Below, in pieces: positions 23,161 to 31,158 of a stretch of DNA of 37,859 nt (position 1 is its first letter; each line of letters opens with the position of its first letter). The notes below the pieces were generated by a model that had not been told where the DNA came from, did no database searches, and saw only the letters and a program-made list of their open reading frames with translations. Location of the stretch: assembly GCA_027313705.1 (NCBI GenBank), contig DAHVDE010000072.1, positions 1 through 37,859 on the forward strand, written 5' to 3'. Source of the DNA: Actinomycetota bacterium. GTDB taxonomy: Bacteria > Actinomycetota > Actinomycetes > Streptosporangiales > Streptosporangiaceae. The translations under genes were made by a program, and so were the position numbers.

Positions 23161-23203
23161 CCCCGTGCCTGGCGGGACAACCAGAGTCCTGCCCGGCACG
23201 GGG
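23161..23203. repeat. 18-bp inverted repeat in a divergent promoter region
   Basis: Arms 23161-23178 and 23186-23203 pair at 16 of 18 positions around a 7-nt loop, with the outer nine pairs (CCCCGTGCC/GGCACGGGG) perfect. There is no T-run on either side, so a protein-binding or RNA structural role is likelier than termination. Confidence 0.6.
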
Positions 23204-23238
23204 AGGCGTCCTGGCTCTTGAGTTCGCGCCGGCGATAG

Positions 23239-23267
23239 CTGACGATATGGCTGACTGGTGCTATACA
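23239..23267 (+). promoter_or_regulatory. Candidate promoter of the kelch protein gene
   Basis: CTGACG (23239-23244) and TATACA (23262-23267) are separated by 17 bp, about 73 bp before GTG 23341. Confidence 0.4.
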
Positions 23268-23340
23268 GGTATGGCCATGGCATCGCTTATTACCTCAAAT
23301 GCCTGCGGAAGGTCGCCGGCGGGACTGGAAGGGCGGAACG

Positions 23341-24909
23341 GTGGCCGTTCATCGCAGAACACAGGTCGGCTTGTTTGGCGCGGCCGCGCTGATGCTCGTT
23401 GTCCCCGCCCTGGTGAGCGGCGCCGCTGCTGCGGCGACTGCGGGTGGCGGCATCGTGCCTGGTCTCAGGATCGACCCGCTGCCGAACATGCCGCACCGGC
23501 ATGTGCTGCCCATGGCAGGCTCTCCCTGGCAGGCGTTCACCCACCGGCCGCCGTTCAGTCCGGGTGCCATGATCTTGCTGACCGACGGGACCGTGCTGGT
23601 GCAGAACCAGGGACCGCGGAACGCGGGAACTGGCCGGTGGTGGCGGCTGACGCCGAATGCGAAGGGCAGTTACGTCGGCGGAACGTGGAGCAAGGCCGCT
23701 TCGCTGCCCGCGAACTACGCCCCGCTGTACTTCGCCTCGGCGGTCCTGCCCGACGGCCGGGTCATCATCATGGGCGGCGAGTACAACTTCGGCAAGCCGG
23801 CCTGGACGAATCTGGGCGCCATCTATAACCCGCTGACCAACACCTGGACCAAGGTCAAGGCACCTGCAGGCAGCCAGTGGTCCAGGATCGGGGACGCGCC
23901 GAGCACCGTACTCGCCAACGGCACGTTCATGCTCGGCGCGGCCGGCTACTCGGGCACGACGGTGCAGGCGCTGCTGAACGAGCCGAAGCTCACCTGGCGG
24001 CCGACAGGTAAGGGCAAGGCCGACGGCAACGGGGAAGAGGGCTGGTCCTTGCTGCCGAACGGCAAGGTGCTGACGGTCGATACCACCTTCCCTGGCCGCA
24101 CCGAGATCTACACGCCGTCGGCCGGCTCGTGGAAGAGCGCCGGCAAGACCCCGGTCACGCTCATCGACGCCGTCGGCGAGGTCGGCCCGCAACTCCTGCG
24201 TCCCGATGGCACCGTGTTCGCGGCCGGCGCGACCGGCTACACCGCCATTTACCACAGCGGGACGGGCAAGTGGTCGGCCGGGCCGAGTTTCCCCAAGATC
24301 GGCAAGTCCAGGCTTGGCGTGGCCGACGGGCCGGCGGCGGTGCTCCCCGACGGTGACGTGCTCGTCGCAGCAAGCCCAGGGGATTACACCCCTCCGACCC
24401 GCGTCTTCGACTTCAACGGCAAGAACCTGACCGAGGTTCCCGCGCCGCCTAACGCCGATAATTTTTCCTCCAACGACGTGTTCATGCTGGTGCTGCCTAC
24501 TGGTCAGGTGCTGTTCAACGACCGGTCTGGCGACATCGAGGTCTACAACCCGAAGGGTTCGCCCGAGCGAAAGTGGCTGCCGAGCATTACCAAGGTCGCG
24601 ACCGTCCTGAGGGCCGGCCGCACCTACTCGCTTTCCGGCAGGCAACTGAACGGGCTGACCCAGGCATCCGCCTACGGCGATGACTACCAGAGCGCGACGA
24701 ACTATCCCCTGGTGCGCCTCACCAGCAAGGCAACGGGAGACGTCGGCTACGCCAGGACGCACGGCATGACCACGATGACGGTCGCCGCAGGCGTTGAGTC
24801 CTCGGTCAGCTTCACCCTGCCCGCGAAGATGCCCGCAGGCACGTACACCCTCGCCGTCGTCGCGAACGGTCTCGCCTCCGCAGGGGTCACGGTACAGATC
24901 GCCTCTTGA
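23341..24909 (+). CDS. Secreted kelch-repeat, galactose oxidase-like protein
   Basis: The 522-residue protein has a signal peptide (about 1-33: V-H-R-R-T then a hydrophobic core, A-A-A-A-T-A), a kelch-type beta-propeller (about 60-400; repeats with L-P-D-G-R-V, T-N-T-W and G-G motifs) and a C-terminal beta-sandwich like that of galactose oxidase (Y-G-D-D-Y-Q-S-A-T-N-Y-P to T-H-G-M-T-T-M). It has no cysteine at all, so the Cys-Tyr cofactor of copper radical oxidases cannot form; binding rather than oxidation is likely. GTG 23341 is chosen because the signal peptide starts there and GGAAGGGCGG precedes it, although the frame is open upstream to 23299. Confidence 0.85.
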   Translation: MAVHRRTQVGLFGAAALMLVVPALVSGAAAAATAGGGIVPGLRIDPLPNMPHRHVLPMAGSPWQAFTHRPPFSPGAMILLTDGTVLVQNQGPRNAGTGRWWRLTPNAKGSYVGGTWSKAASLPANYAPLYFASAVLPDGRVIIMGGEYNFGKPAWTNLGAIYNPLTNTWTKVKAPAGSQWSRIGDAPSTVLANGTFMLGAAGYSGTTVQALLNEPKLTWRPTGKGKADGNGEEGWSLLPNGKVLTVDTTFPGRTEIYTPSAGSWKSAGKTPVTLIDAVGEVGPQLLRPDGTVFAAGATGYTAIYHSGTGKWSAGPSFPKIGKSRLGVADGPAAVLPDGDVLVAASPGDYTPPTRVFDFNGKNLTEVPAPPNADNFSSNDVFMLVLPTGQVLFNDRSGDIEVYNPKGSPERKWLPSITKVATVLRAGRTYSLSGRQLNGLTQASAYGDDYQSATNYPLVRLTSKATGDVGYARTHGMTTMTVAAGVESSVSFTLPAKMPAGTYTLAVVANGLASAGVTVQIAS

Positions 24910-24994
24910 CGACTCCCGCTAGTAAAATCTAGTTTGGGGTCTAAAGTACGATTCATCGCCGCCTGCGGCGAGGCTTGGCGGGCGGGGGACTACC

Positions 24995-26110
24995 GTGGTG
25001 CGTGCTGGCGGAAAGAAATCTTGGCCAGCACGCGGGCGGGGATGGCGACTGCTCGCGGTGTTGGTGACCACGATGGCGCTGGTCATCGCGGTGGCCACGG
25101 AGGCAACCGTCACTTCCGCTCAGGTGACCAGCCAGCTTAAGGCCGATGTGGCCGAGCTTTTCTCTTCGTACAACCACAACACCGGCCGCATCGGTGACTC
25201 ATGGTGGCAGTCGGCGATCGTGCTTTCCACCCTCGAGGCCTACCAGCAGGCAACAGGGGACACTTCCTACGAAGTCGTGATCCCCGTTTCCTTTGCCTAT
25301 TACGCGCGTACTGATTTCGAGAACGCCTACAACGACGATACGGGCTGGTGGGGACTGGCGTGGCTGCAGGCCTATCGGCTCACGCGGTCCAGGCTGCCGC
25401 AGGCGCGCGTCTACCTGAAGATGGCGGAGAAGGACGCCGATTATATGCATGAGTCGTGGGACGATACGTGCGGCGGCGGTATCTGGTGGACCACGGGCAA
25501 GACGTATAAGAACGCGATTACCAACGAGATTTTCCTGGAACTGACCGCCTGGCTGCATAACAGTGTGCCAGGGGACACCAAATACCTGCGATGGGCACGG
25601 GCCGAGTGGGCGTGGTTCCGCCGCAGCGGCCTGATCAACGGAAACGACCTCGTCAACGACGGTCTCGACGGGCAATGCGGGAACAACGGGCAGACTACCT
25701 GGACCTACAACCAGGGGGTGATCCTGGCCGGGCTCGCCCAGTTGTACCTGGCCACCGGGAATACCGGGCAGCTAGCTCAGGCAGAAGCCATTGCCAGGTC
25801 GGCGATAAACCATCTGACCGTTCGCGGTGTGCTGCGGGAGCCGTGCGAATCCCTGGACTGCGGCCCTGATCCTGGTGACGCCCAGTCTTTCAAGGGAATC
25901 TTCACCCGCGACCTCAAGGTGCTCGCCGACATCGCAGGCACGAGCCAGTTCAACGATTTTTTCAGGACCCAGGCACGGTCGGTAGCAGACCATGACACGT
26001 TCAGCGGCGACCGGCTCGGCTTCCGCTGGCAGGGTCCGGCTACCGGACTTACTACCGCAAGCCAGGCCAGCGGGCTGGACGCCATTGTGGCCGCGCTCAG
26101 GCTGCCTTAG
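24995..26110 (+). CDS. Secreted GH76 family glycoside hydrolase
   Basis: The 371-residue protein has an Arg/Lys-rich N-terminus and a hydrophobic signal sequence (about 18-36), then an (alpha/alpha)6-type domain. The adjacent aspartates D114-D115 in Y-N-D-D-T-G-W-W-G-L-A-W are the catalytic pair of GH76 alpha-1,6-mannanases, and W-T-Y-N-Q-G-V-I-L-A-G-L is a second family hallmark. It probably cleaves alpha-1,6-mannan of fungal walls or actinobacterial glycolipids outside the cell. GTG 24995 follows a G-rich stretch. It lies 85 bp after the kelch gene on the same strand and may be coexpressed with it. Confidence 0.9.
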   Translation: MVRAGGKKSWPARGRGWRLLAVLVTTMALVIAVATEATVTSAQVTSQLKADVAELFSSYNHNTGRIGDSWWQSAIVLSTLEAYQQATGDTSYEVVIPVSFAYYARTDFENAYNDDTGWWGLAWLQAYRLTRSRLPQARVYLKMAEKDADYMHESWDDTCGGGIWWTTGKTYKNAITNEIFLELTAWLHNSVPGDTKYLRWARAEWAWFRRSGLINGNDLVNDGLDGQCGNNGQTTWTYNQGVILAGLAQLYLATGNTGQLAQAEAIARSAINHLTVRGVLREPCESLDCGPDPGDAQSFKGIFTRDLKVLADIAGTSQFNDFFRTQARSVADHDTFSGDRLGFRWQGPATGLTTASQASGLDAIVAALRLP

Positions 26111-26121
26111 GCGGGACTTCC

Positions 26122-26931
26122 TCAGGTGGCGGTGATGCCGCCGTCGCAGGCGATGGTCTGCCCGACGACGAATTCACCAGCTCGCGAGGCAAGGAACAAT
26201 ACCGTGCCCGCGATGTCGGCGGGAGTGCCGATGCGTCCCCGAGGGTTGCGCTCGCTGATGGCATCCCAGTTCGTGGTCTCCACGTTCCCGCCGCCGCCGA
26301 CGCCGGTGCTGAGCATCCAGGTCGGGAACGGGCCAGGCGCGACCGCGTTGACGAGAATGTCGCGGCCCGCGAGCGCCGCGGCGAGTTGCCTGGTAAGCGC
26401 GTGCACCGCCGCCTTGGACGGGCCGTAGGAGAAGTTATCGAAGATCGGGGTCCTGATGCCGTCGATCGAGCCGATGTTGATGACACGGGCGGGGGACTGC
26501 GGCGTCGCCGCAGCCCCGAGCAGCGGGAGCAGCCGCTGGGTCAGGAAGAACACGCCCTTGACGTTCGTGTCCATGACCTTGTCCCAGCCGTTCTCTGGGA
26601 AGTCGTCGAGCGGCGCGCCCCACGAGGCGCCCGCGTTGTTCACCAGGACGTCGAGGTGATCTTCACGCTCGGCGATCGCGGTGGCGAGGGATGCGACGCC
26701 GGCCATGGTTGCCAGGTCGGCGGGAATCGATACGCAGGTGCCGCCGGACTCCTCGCTCAGCCGGGCGGCGGTCGCGTCGCACACGGCGGCCTTGCGTGAG
26801 CTGATGTAGACCGTGGCCCCGTTGGCGAGGAAGCCGGCCGCGATCATCTCGCCGAGGCCGCGGGAGCCGCCCGTGACCAGGACGGTCTTGCCGGCCACAG
26901 AAAACAGGTCCTCGATCGACAGTTTCTTCAT
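26122..26931 (-). CDS. SDR-family oxidoreductase
   Basis: The 269-residue classical short-chain dehydrogenase/reductase has the cofactor motif T-G-G-S-R-G-L-G (20-27), N-N-A-G (98-101), catalytic S155, Y169-x3-K173 and the late P-G-P-F-P-T. R45-R46-type basic residues (S-S-R-K) after strand 2 favour NADP(H). It reduces or oxidises a carbonyl/alcohol in the cytoplasm; substrate unknown. ATG 26931 has AAGGAAG nine bases upstream; a longer open frame upstream is not SDR-like. It is the last gene of the minus-strand run that begins at 29385, after a 56-bp gap from the ferredoxin gene, and converges on the GH76 gene. Confidence 0.92.
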   Translation of the reverse strand: MKKLSIEDLFSVAGKTVLVTGGSRGLGEMIAAGFLANGATVYISSRKAAVCDATAARLSEESGGTCVSIPADLATMAGVASLATAIAEREDHLDVLVNNAGASWGAPLDDFPENGWDKVMDTNVKGVFFLTQRLLPLLGAAATPQSPARVINIGSIDGIRTPIFDNFSYGPSKAAVHALTRQLAAALAGRDILVNAVAPGPFPTWMLSTGVGGGGNVETTNWDAISERNPRGRIGTPADIAGTVLFLASRAGEFVVGQTIACDGGITAT

Positions 26932-26987
26932 GGGCGGCACTTCCTTGTCCTGGCGGGGGTCGCGGCCGGATCTGGCACTGCCACAGG

Positions 26988-27221
26988 CTACTGCGCCCGC
27001 GCTGGCCCGCCTTCGCCGCGGTCGTCGTTGCCGGTCAGGCGCAGGGCGAGAGCCGGGCAGGCGCTCACCGCGCGCCTGGCGTGCCCGCGCAGGCGCGCAG
27101 GCACGCTGGCGGCCAGCATGGGGTAGCCCCATTCGTCCAGCTCGATAGCCTCTGGCAGCAGTTCCGCGCAAAGCCCGTGCCCGGCGCATGCGATGGGGTC
27201 GACGTGGAGCTTCATGGTCAT
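26988..27221 (-). CDS. Ferredoxin, single 3Fe-4S-type cluster
   Basis: The 77-residue protein has the pattern C12-A-G-H-G-L-C18 and C55-P, with only three cluster cysteines and an A-G-H in place of the second Cys, as in actinobacterial 3Fe-4S ferredoxins that serve P450s and other oxygenases. It is an electron carrier. ATG 27221 overlaps the stop of the NuoF-like gene (ATGA) and has GGAG seven bases upstream, so the two are translationally coupled and probably exchange electrons. The 15-residue C-terminal tail is charged and likely disordered. Confidence 0.88.
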   Translation of the reverse strand: MTMKLHVDPIACAGHGLCAELLPEAIELDEWGYPMLAASVPARLRGHARRAVSACPALALRLTGNDDRGEGGPARAQ

Positions 27222-28498
27222 CGCCAGTCTCCCTGGGTAGCGGGTTCTGTGCCTGGCAGCTGACGGCCCTGGCGGGCGGCTAGGCAGGGGCGGCCATCCG
27301 CATGGGCGCGGGCGTCGGCCGCGAAGGCGCTCAGCGCCGACTCGGCGTTGCGGACGGCGCCGTCGGGATGGCGGCAGGCACCCCGGCCTGAGATCTGGCC
27401 GAATCTGCGGTCCATGCGGTCAAGCGGCTCGCCTTCCGGCCTGCCGTCCGCGAGCTGGGTCAGGTCCCCGGCGATGGCGGGCAATCCGAACATGCAAGGG
27501 CCGCACTGCCGCGCGCTCTGGCCGGCCAGGTAGCGCGCGATGCCGGCCGCCTCCGCGAGCCCGCAGCGGTTAGCGGGCAGCGCGAACAGCACGCCAGCGC
27601 CAGGCGAGGCGTCCACGCCCGCCAGGCCCGCCTTGCTGAACGGCAGGCCGGCTACCTCGCTCACCTGATGCCAGGTTCCGAAGTAGCCGCCGATGAGCAC
27701 CGCCTCGACGTCTTCGTCCGCCTGGACGGCGGACAGCACGTCGCCGACGAGGGCGCCGTTGGCCATCTCGTAGACCCCTGGCTCAGCGACCGCGCCCGTT
27801 ATGGTCATCAGCATGGTGCCTGGCGCTTCCTGCGTTCCTTCGTCCTTGAACCAGTCGGCGCCGTGCCTGGCGATCAGCGCGACATTGGCGAGCGTCTCGA
27901 CGTTGTGCACGAGGGTCGGCCGTTTGCCTACCCCGCGTTCCGACGGCCGCGGCCGCGATCCCGTGGGCAGCGCCAGGCCGCCGTTGAGCCAGCTGACCAG
28001 TGAGGTCTGCTCGCTTGAGACGTAGTCGTGCGGCAGTTGCCTCACCTCCACAGGCACCGTGCCCACCTGGTGCCTGCGCCGATCTTCGACGGCCTTGAGC
28101 ATCAGGTCAGCGAGCCCGCCTCCGGTGCGCGGCAGGCACAGGTGGGCGGTTTCTGCGCCGACTGCGCTCGCGGCCAGTTCGATTCCGTCGAGCACCAGGT
28201 GCGGCGAACTGGCCAGCAGCGACTCGTCTTTCCTGCTTGCGGGTTCGCTTTCCATGCCGTTGGCCACCAGTACCTTTGGTCCGCGCTGCGCGGCGACGCC
28301 GCGCATCTTGGTGCCGACGGGGAAGCCGGCCCCGCCGCGGCCGGTCAGTCCGGCGGCCGCCACCTCGTCGATCAGGTCCTGCCCAGAATGCAATGGCGGT
28401 AGCTGGCCATGCTGGCGAGCGTGCTCGTGCAGGCTGGCCGGCCGCCCAGAACGCCGCCAGCCGGCCGTGAGCCTGGTCACCGATCCTTTCTTGGTCAT
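27218..28498 (-). CDS. NuoF-like flavin/iron-sulfur oxidoreductase
   Basis: The 426-residue protein resembles the 51-kDa NADH-binding subunit of complex I: FMN/NADH glycine-rich G-R-G-G-A-G-F-P (53-60), N-G-M-E-S-E-P at about 80, the SLBB-like region, and a C-terminal Fe-S part. Only three cluster cysteines are seen (C332, C335, C375), and the typical C-G-x-C-x-P-C is reduced to Q-C-G-P-C-M, so cluster ligation may differ. No NuoE or NuoG partner is nearby. It overlaps the heme-b gene (ATGA) and the ferredoxin gene (ATGA), so the three gene products probably form one electron-transfer unit between NAD(P)H, ferredoxin and membrane heme. Confidence 0.85.
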   Translation of the reverse strand: MTKKGSVTRLTAGWRRSGRPASLHEHARQHGQLPPLHSGQDLIDEVAAAGLTGRGGAGFPVGTKMRGVAAQRGPKVLVANGMESEPASRKDESLLASSPHLVLDGIELAASAVGAETAHLCLPRTGGGLADLMLKAVEDRRRHQVGTVPVEVRQLPHDYVSSEQTSLVSWLNGGLALPTGSRPRPSERGVGKRPTLVHNVETLANVALIARHGADWFKDEGTQEAPGTMLMTITGAVAEPGVYEMANGALVGDVLSAVQADEDVEAVLIGGYFGTWHQVSEVAGLPFSKAGLAGVDASPGAGVLFALPANRCGLAEAAGIARYLAGQSARQCGPCMFGLPAIAGDLTQLADGRPEGEPLDRMDRRFGQISGRGACRHPDGAVRNAESALSAFAADARAHADGRPCLAARQGRQLPGTEPATQGDWR

Positions 28499-29040
28499 GA
28501 GGTCCCTCCGGCGATTCGCCTTGGCTGGGCCAGCAGCCTCAGCCGCCAGGTCATGGCCGCGATTACCACCAGGACGCAGAGCGCGTCGAGCGCCAGCAGC
28601 CAGGGCAGCTTGGCGTCCGTGCCGGTACCAAGTCCGTGCCAGAGCGCAACCGGCCAGGATGCGTAGGCCAGTACGTGCACGGCACGCCAGGCACGGTAAG
28701 AAAGCCGGCTTCTCAGCAGGCTCGTGATCACCAGGGTGAGGATCAGGTCGAAGGCGATCGTGCCGAGACCCACCCAGAAGGTGCGGTAGCCGGAGACGAA
28801 CGGAATGATGGCGGCGGCCGGGTTGATCGCCGTGAAGGTGTCAAGCAGCGTCGTCGCTATGTGCACGGACAGGAAGGTCACGAGCATCAGCGAGAGATTC
28901 CGGTGCAGGCCGGCGGTCACGACACGGGGCCAGCGGCTCGATCCAAGCCTGGCCGCGCCGGTGATGCCGAGCGCGACCGTGATTGTCAGCAGCATGAAGG
29001 CGATCTCGCCGGTGGCGCGAGTCATGTACCAGAGCAGCAT
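28495..29040 (-). CDS. Ferric reductase-like heme-b membrane protein
   Basis: The 181-residue protein has about five membrane helices and two His pairs positioned to bind two b hemes: H46 and H60, H122 and H135. This is the ferric reductase/MsrQ-type transmembrane domain, without the cytoplasmic FAD/NAD domain found in full-length NADPH oxidases. Electrons must come from a separate protein, most simply the NuoF-like product encoded with a 4-bp overlap downstream. The final acceptor (iron, a quinone, a periplasmic protein) is unknown. ATG 29040 follows a G-rich ribosome site and lies 3 bp after the exported-protein gene. Confidence 0.85.
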   Translation of the reverse strand: MLLWYMTRATGEIAFMLLTITVALGITGAARLGSSRWPRVVTAGLHRNLSLMLVTFLSVHIATTLLDTFTAINPAAAIIPFVSGYRTFWVGLGTIAFDLILTLVITSLLRSRLSYRAWRAVHVLAYASWPVALWHGLGTGTDAKLPWLLALDALCVLVVIAAMTWRLRLLAQPRRIAGGTS

Positions 29041-29043
29041 GAC

Positions 29044-29385
29044 TCACGACCCCCCCGAGACCACGGCTGGCTTGACCGGTGCCGGCGCCGTGCGCGGGTG
29101 CCCGGGCGCCCGGTGCGGAGCGGCCAGCCTGCCCGTGCGGTGCTGGCTGGCTGGCGCGCGGCCGGCTGGCGCGGGCGCCGTGCGAGCACCCGGCCCGGCC
29201 TGGATCGGGGCGCCGTGAACCGGGGTCGCGGCGGAGTGCGAGTGGCCGGGAAGCGCGTGCGCGAACGCCGCGCCAAGGCCGAACGAAGCGACCGCGGCAC
29301 TGCCAGCGATCCACAGTGACAGTTTCCTTACGCACAGTAGCATTCTGTCCCGACGCGCGACGGCGCCATCGGTCGGATGCTGCAT
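29044..29385 (-). CDS. Small exported Ala/Pro-rich protein
   Basis: The 113-residue protein has a charged N-terminus, one hydrophobic segment (about 22-42) that can serve as a signal peptide or anchor, and a low-complexity Ala/Pro/Gly/His tail (H-A-L-P-G-H-S-H-S, several P-A-P repeats). The tail has no cysteine and no known domain. His residues could bind metal. ATG 29385 has AAAGGG nine bases upstream; the open frame further up is in promoter DNA. It opens the heme-b/NuoF-like/ferredoxin operon, so it may be its extracytoplasmic partner; there is no sequence evidence for that. Confidence 0.6.
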   Translation of the reverse strand: MQHPTDGAVARRDRMLLCVRKLSLWIAGSAAVASFGLGAAFAHALPGHSHSAATPVHGAPIQAGPGARTAPAPAGRAPASQHRTGRLAAPHRAPGHPRTAPAPVKPAVVSGGS

Positions 29386-29910
29386 TGAAATGACCCTTTC
29401 ACGGGGGTGCGGGGGGAGTTGGCGAAGCCCGGGCGGGCGAACGGGGTCGCTGGCCCGCAAGGCGCTCGCGGGAAGCATCACTTGAGGGTGAGCTCCGACC
29501 TCTAGCTTGCCCAACGTGTTCCATTGCATACGTATAGTAATCACTCAGCAAGGGTTAAGATCGACGGTCGGCGGTATGACAAGCGTCACTCAAGTCGCAG
29601 CGCCCCTACGGCAGGGCGCGCTGCGGATCATCGCGGCCGCCGTCCGGGTGCTTGCAGGCGCCCCTGCCCTCGACCTAGGTACCTGGCGATGCTGGCCGTC
29701 TCGGCCCGCGGGCAGCGGGAAGCCGGGAGCGCGGCGACGAGTCCCGCACCTGGTGTCGCGCCGGCCCCTGCCAGGCCGGCCAGGGAAAATGGCAGGTCGG
29801 CCGCCTGCGGCCAGCGGACCCAGGTACCCTGAGTAGCCGCCGAGCAGAGCCCGTGCACGATCGTCAAAATCGACCTGCCAGGAGCGGCGGGCGGCGACCA
29901 GGAAGCGAGC
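29386..29910. other. Intergenic region with a decayed nuoF-like copy
   Basis: The stretch contains a broken NuoF-like remnant (29606-29877) and the upstream region of the exported-protein operon. The latter holds an 8-bp palindrome ATACGTAT near 29527 and a weak TTAACC-16-TATACG promoter candidate on the minus strand. Nothing else is recognisable. Confidence 0.5.
29606..29877 (-). pseudogene. Remnant of a second NuoF-like gene
   Basis: The minus strand reads R-A-L-L-G-G-Y-S-G, then after a frameshift G-T-W ... L-P-F-S-L-A-G-L-A-G and A-L-P-A-S-R-C, up to S-I-A-R-Y-L. After a jump it reads G-A-C-K-H-P-D-G before a TAG at 29606. The same blocks occur in the intact gene at 27218 (L-I-G-G-Y-F-G-T-W, L-P-F-S-K-A-G-L-A-G, I-A-R-Y-L, G-A-C-R-H-P-D-G). 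About 50 codons with the C-x2-C motif are deleted. It is clearly dead. Confidence 0.75.
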
Positions 29911-31125
<1,215 letters not shown>

Positions 31126-31158
31126 CGCTTGTTCCGCCTTTCTTATTCGGGTGTCCAG

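Larger units (their letters stand above)
22984..23340. other. Divergent regulatory region between S53 and kelch genes
   Basis: This 357-bp region has no gene. It contains candidate promoters for both flanking genes (23033-23060 minus, 23239-23267 plus) and a long imperfect inverted repeat (23161-23203). Confidence 0.55.

Noticed and set aside
23290-24762. 490-codon minus-strand frame opposite the kelch gene
   Set aside because: Antisense shadow without any recognisable domain.
23341-24909. Naming the kelch protein as a GlxA-type copper oxidase
   Set aside because: No cysteine is present, so the cofactor cannot form.
26988-28498. Calling the NuoF-like gene part of respiratory complex I
   Set aside because: No other nuo genes are adjacent, the Fe-S motif is altered, and the neighbours are a ferredoxin and a heme-b protein.
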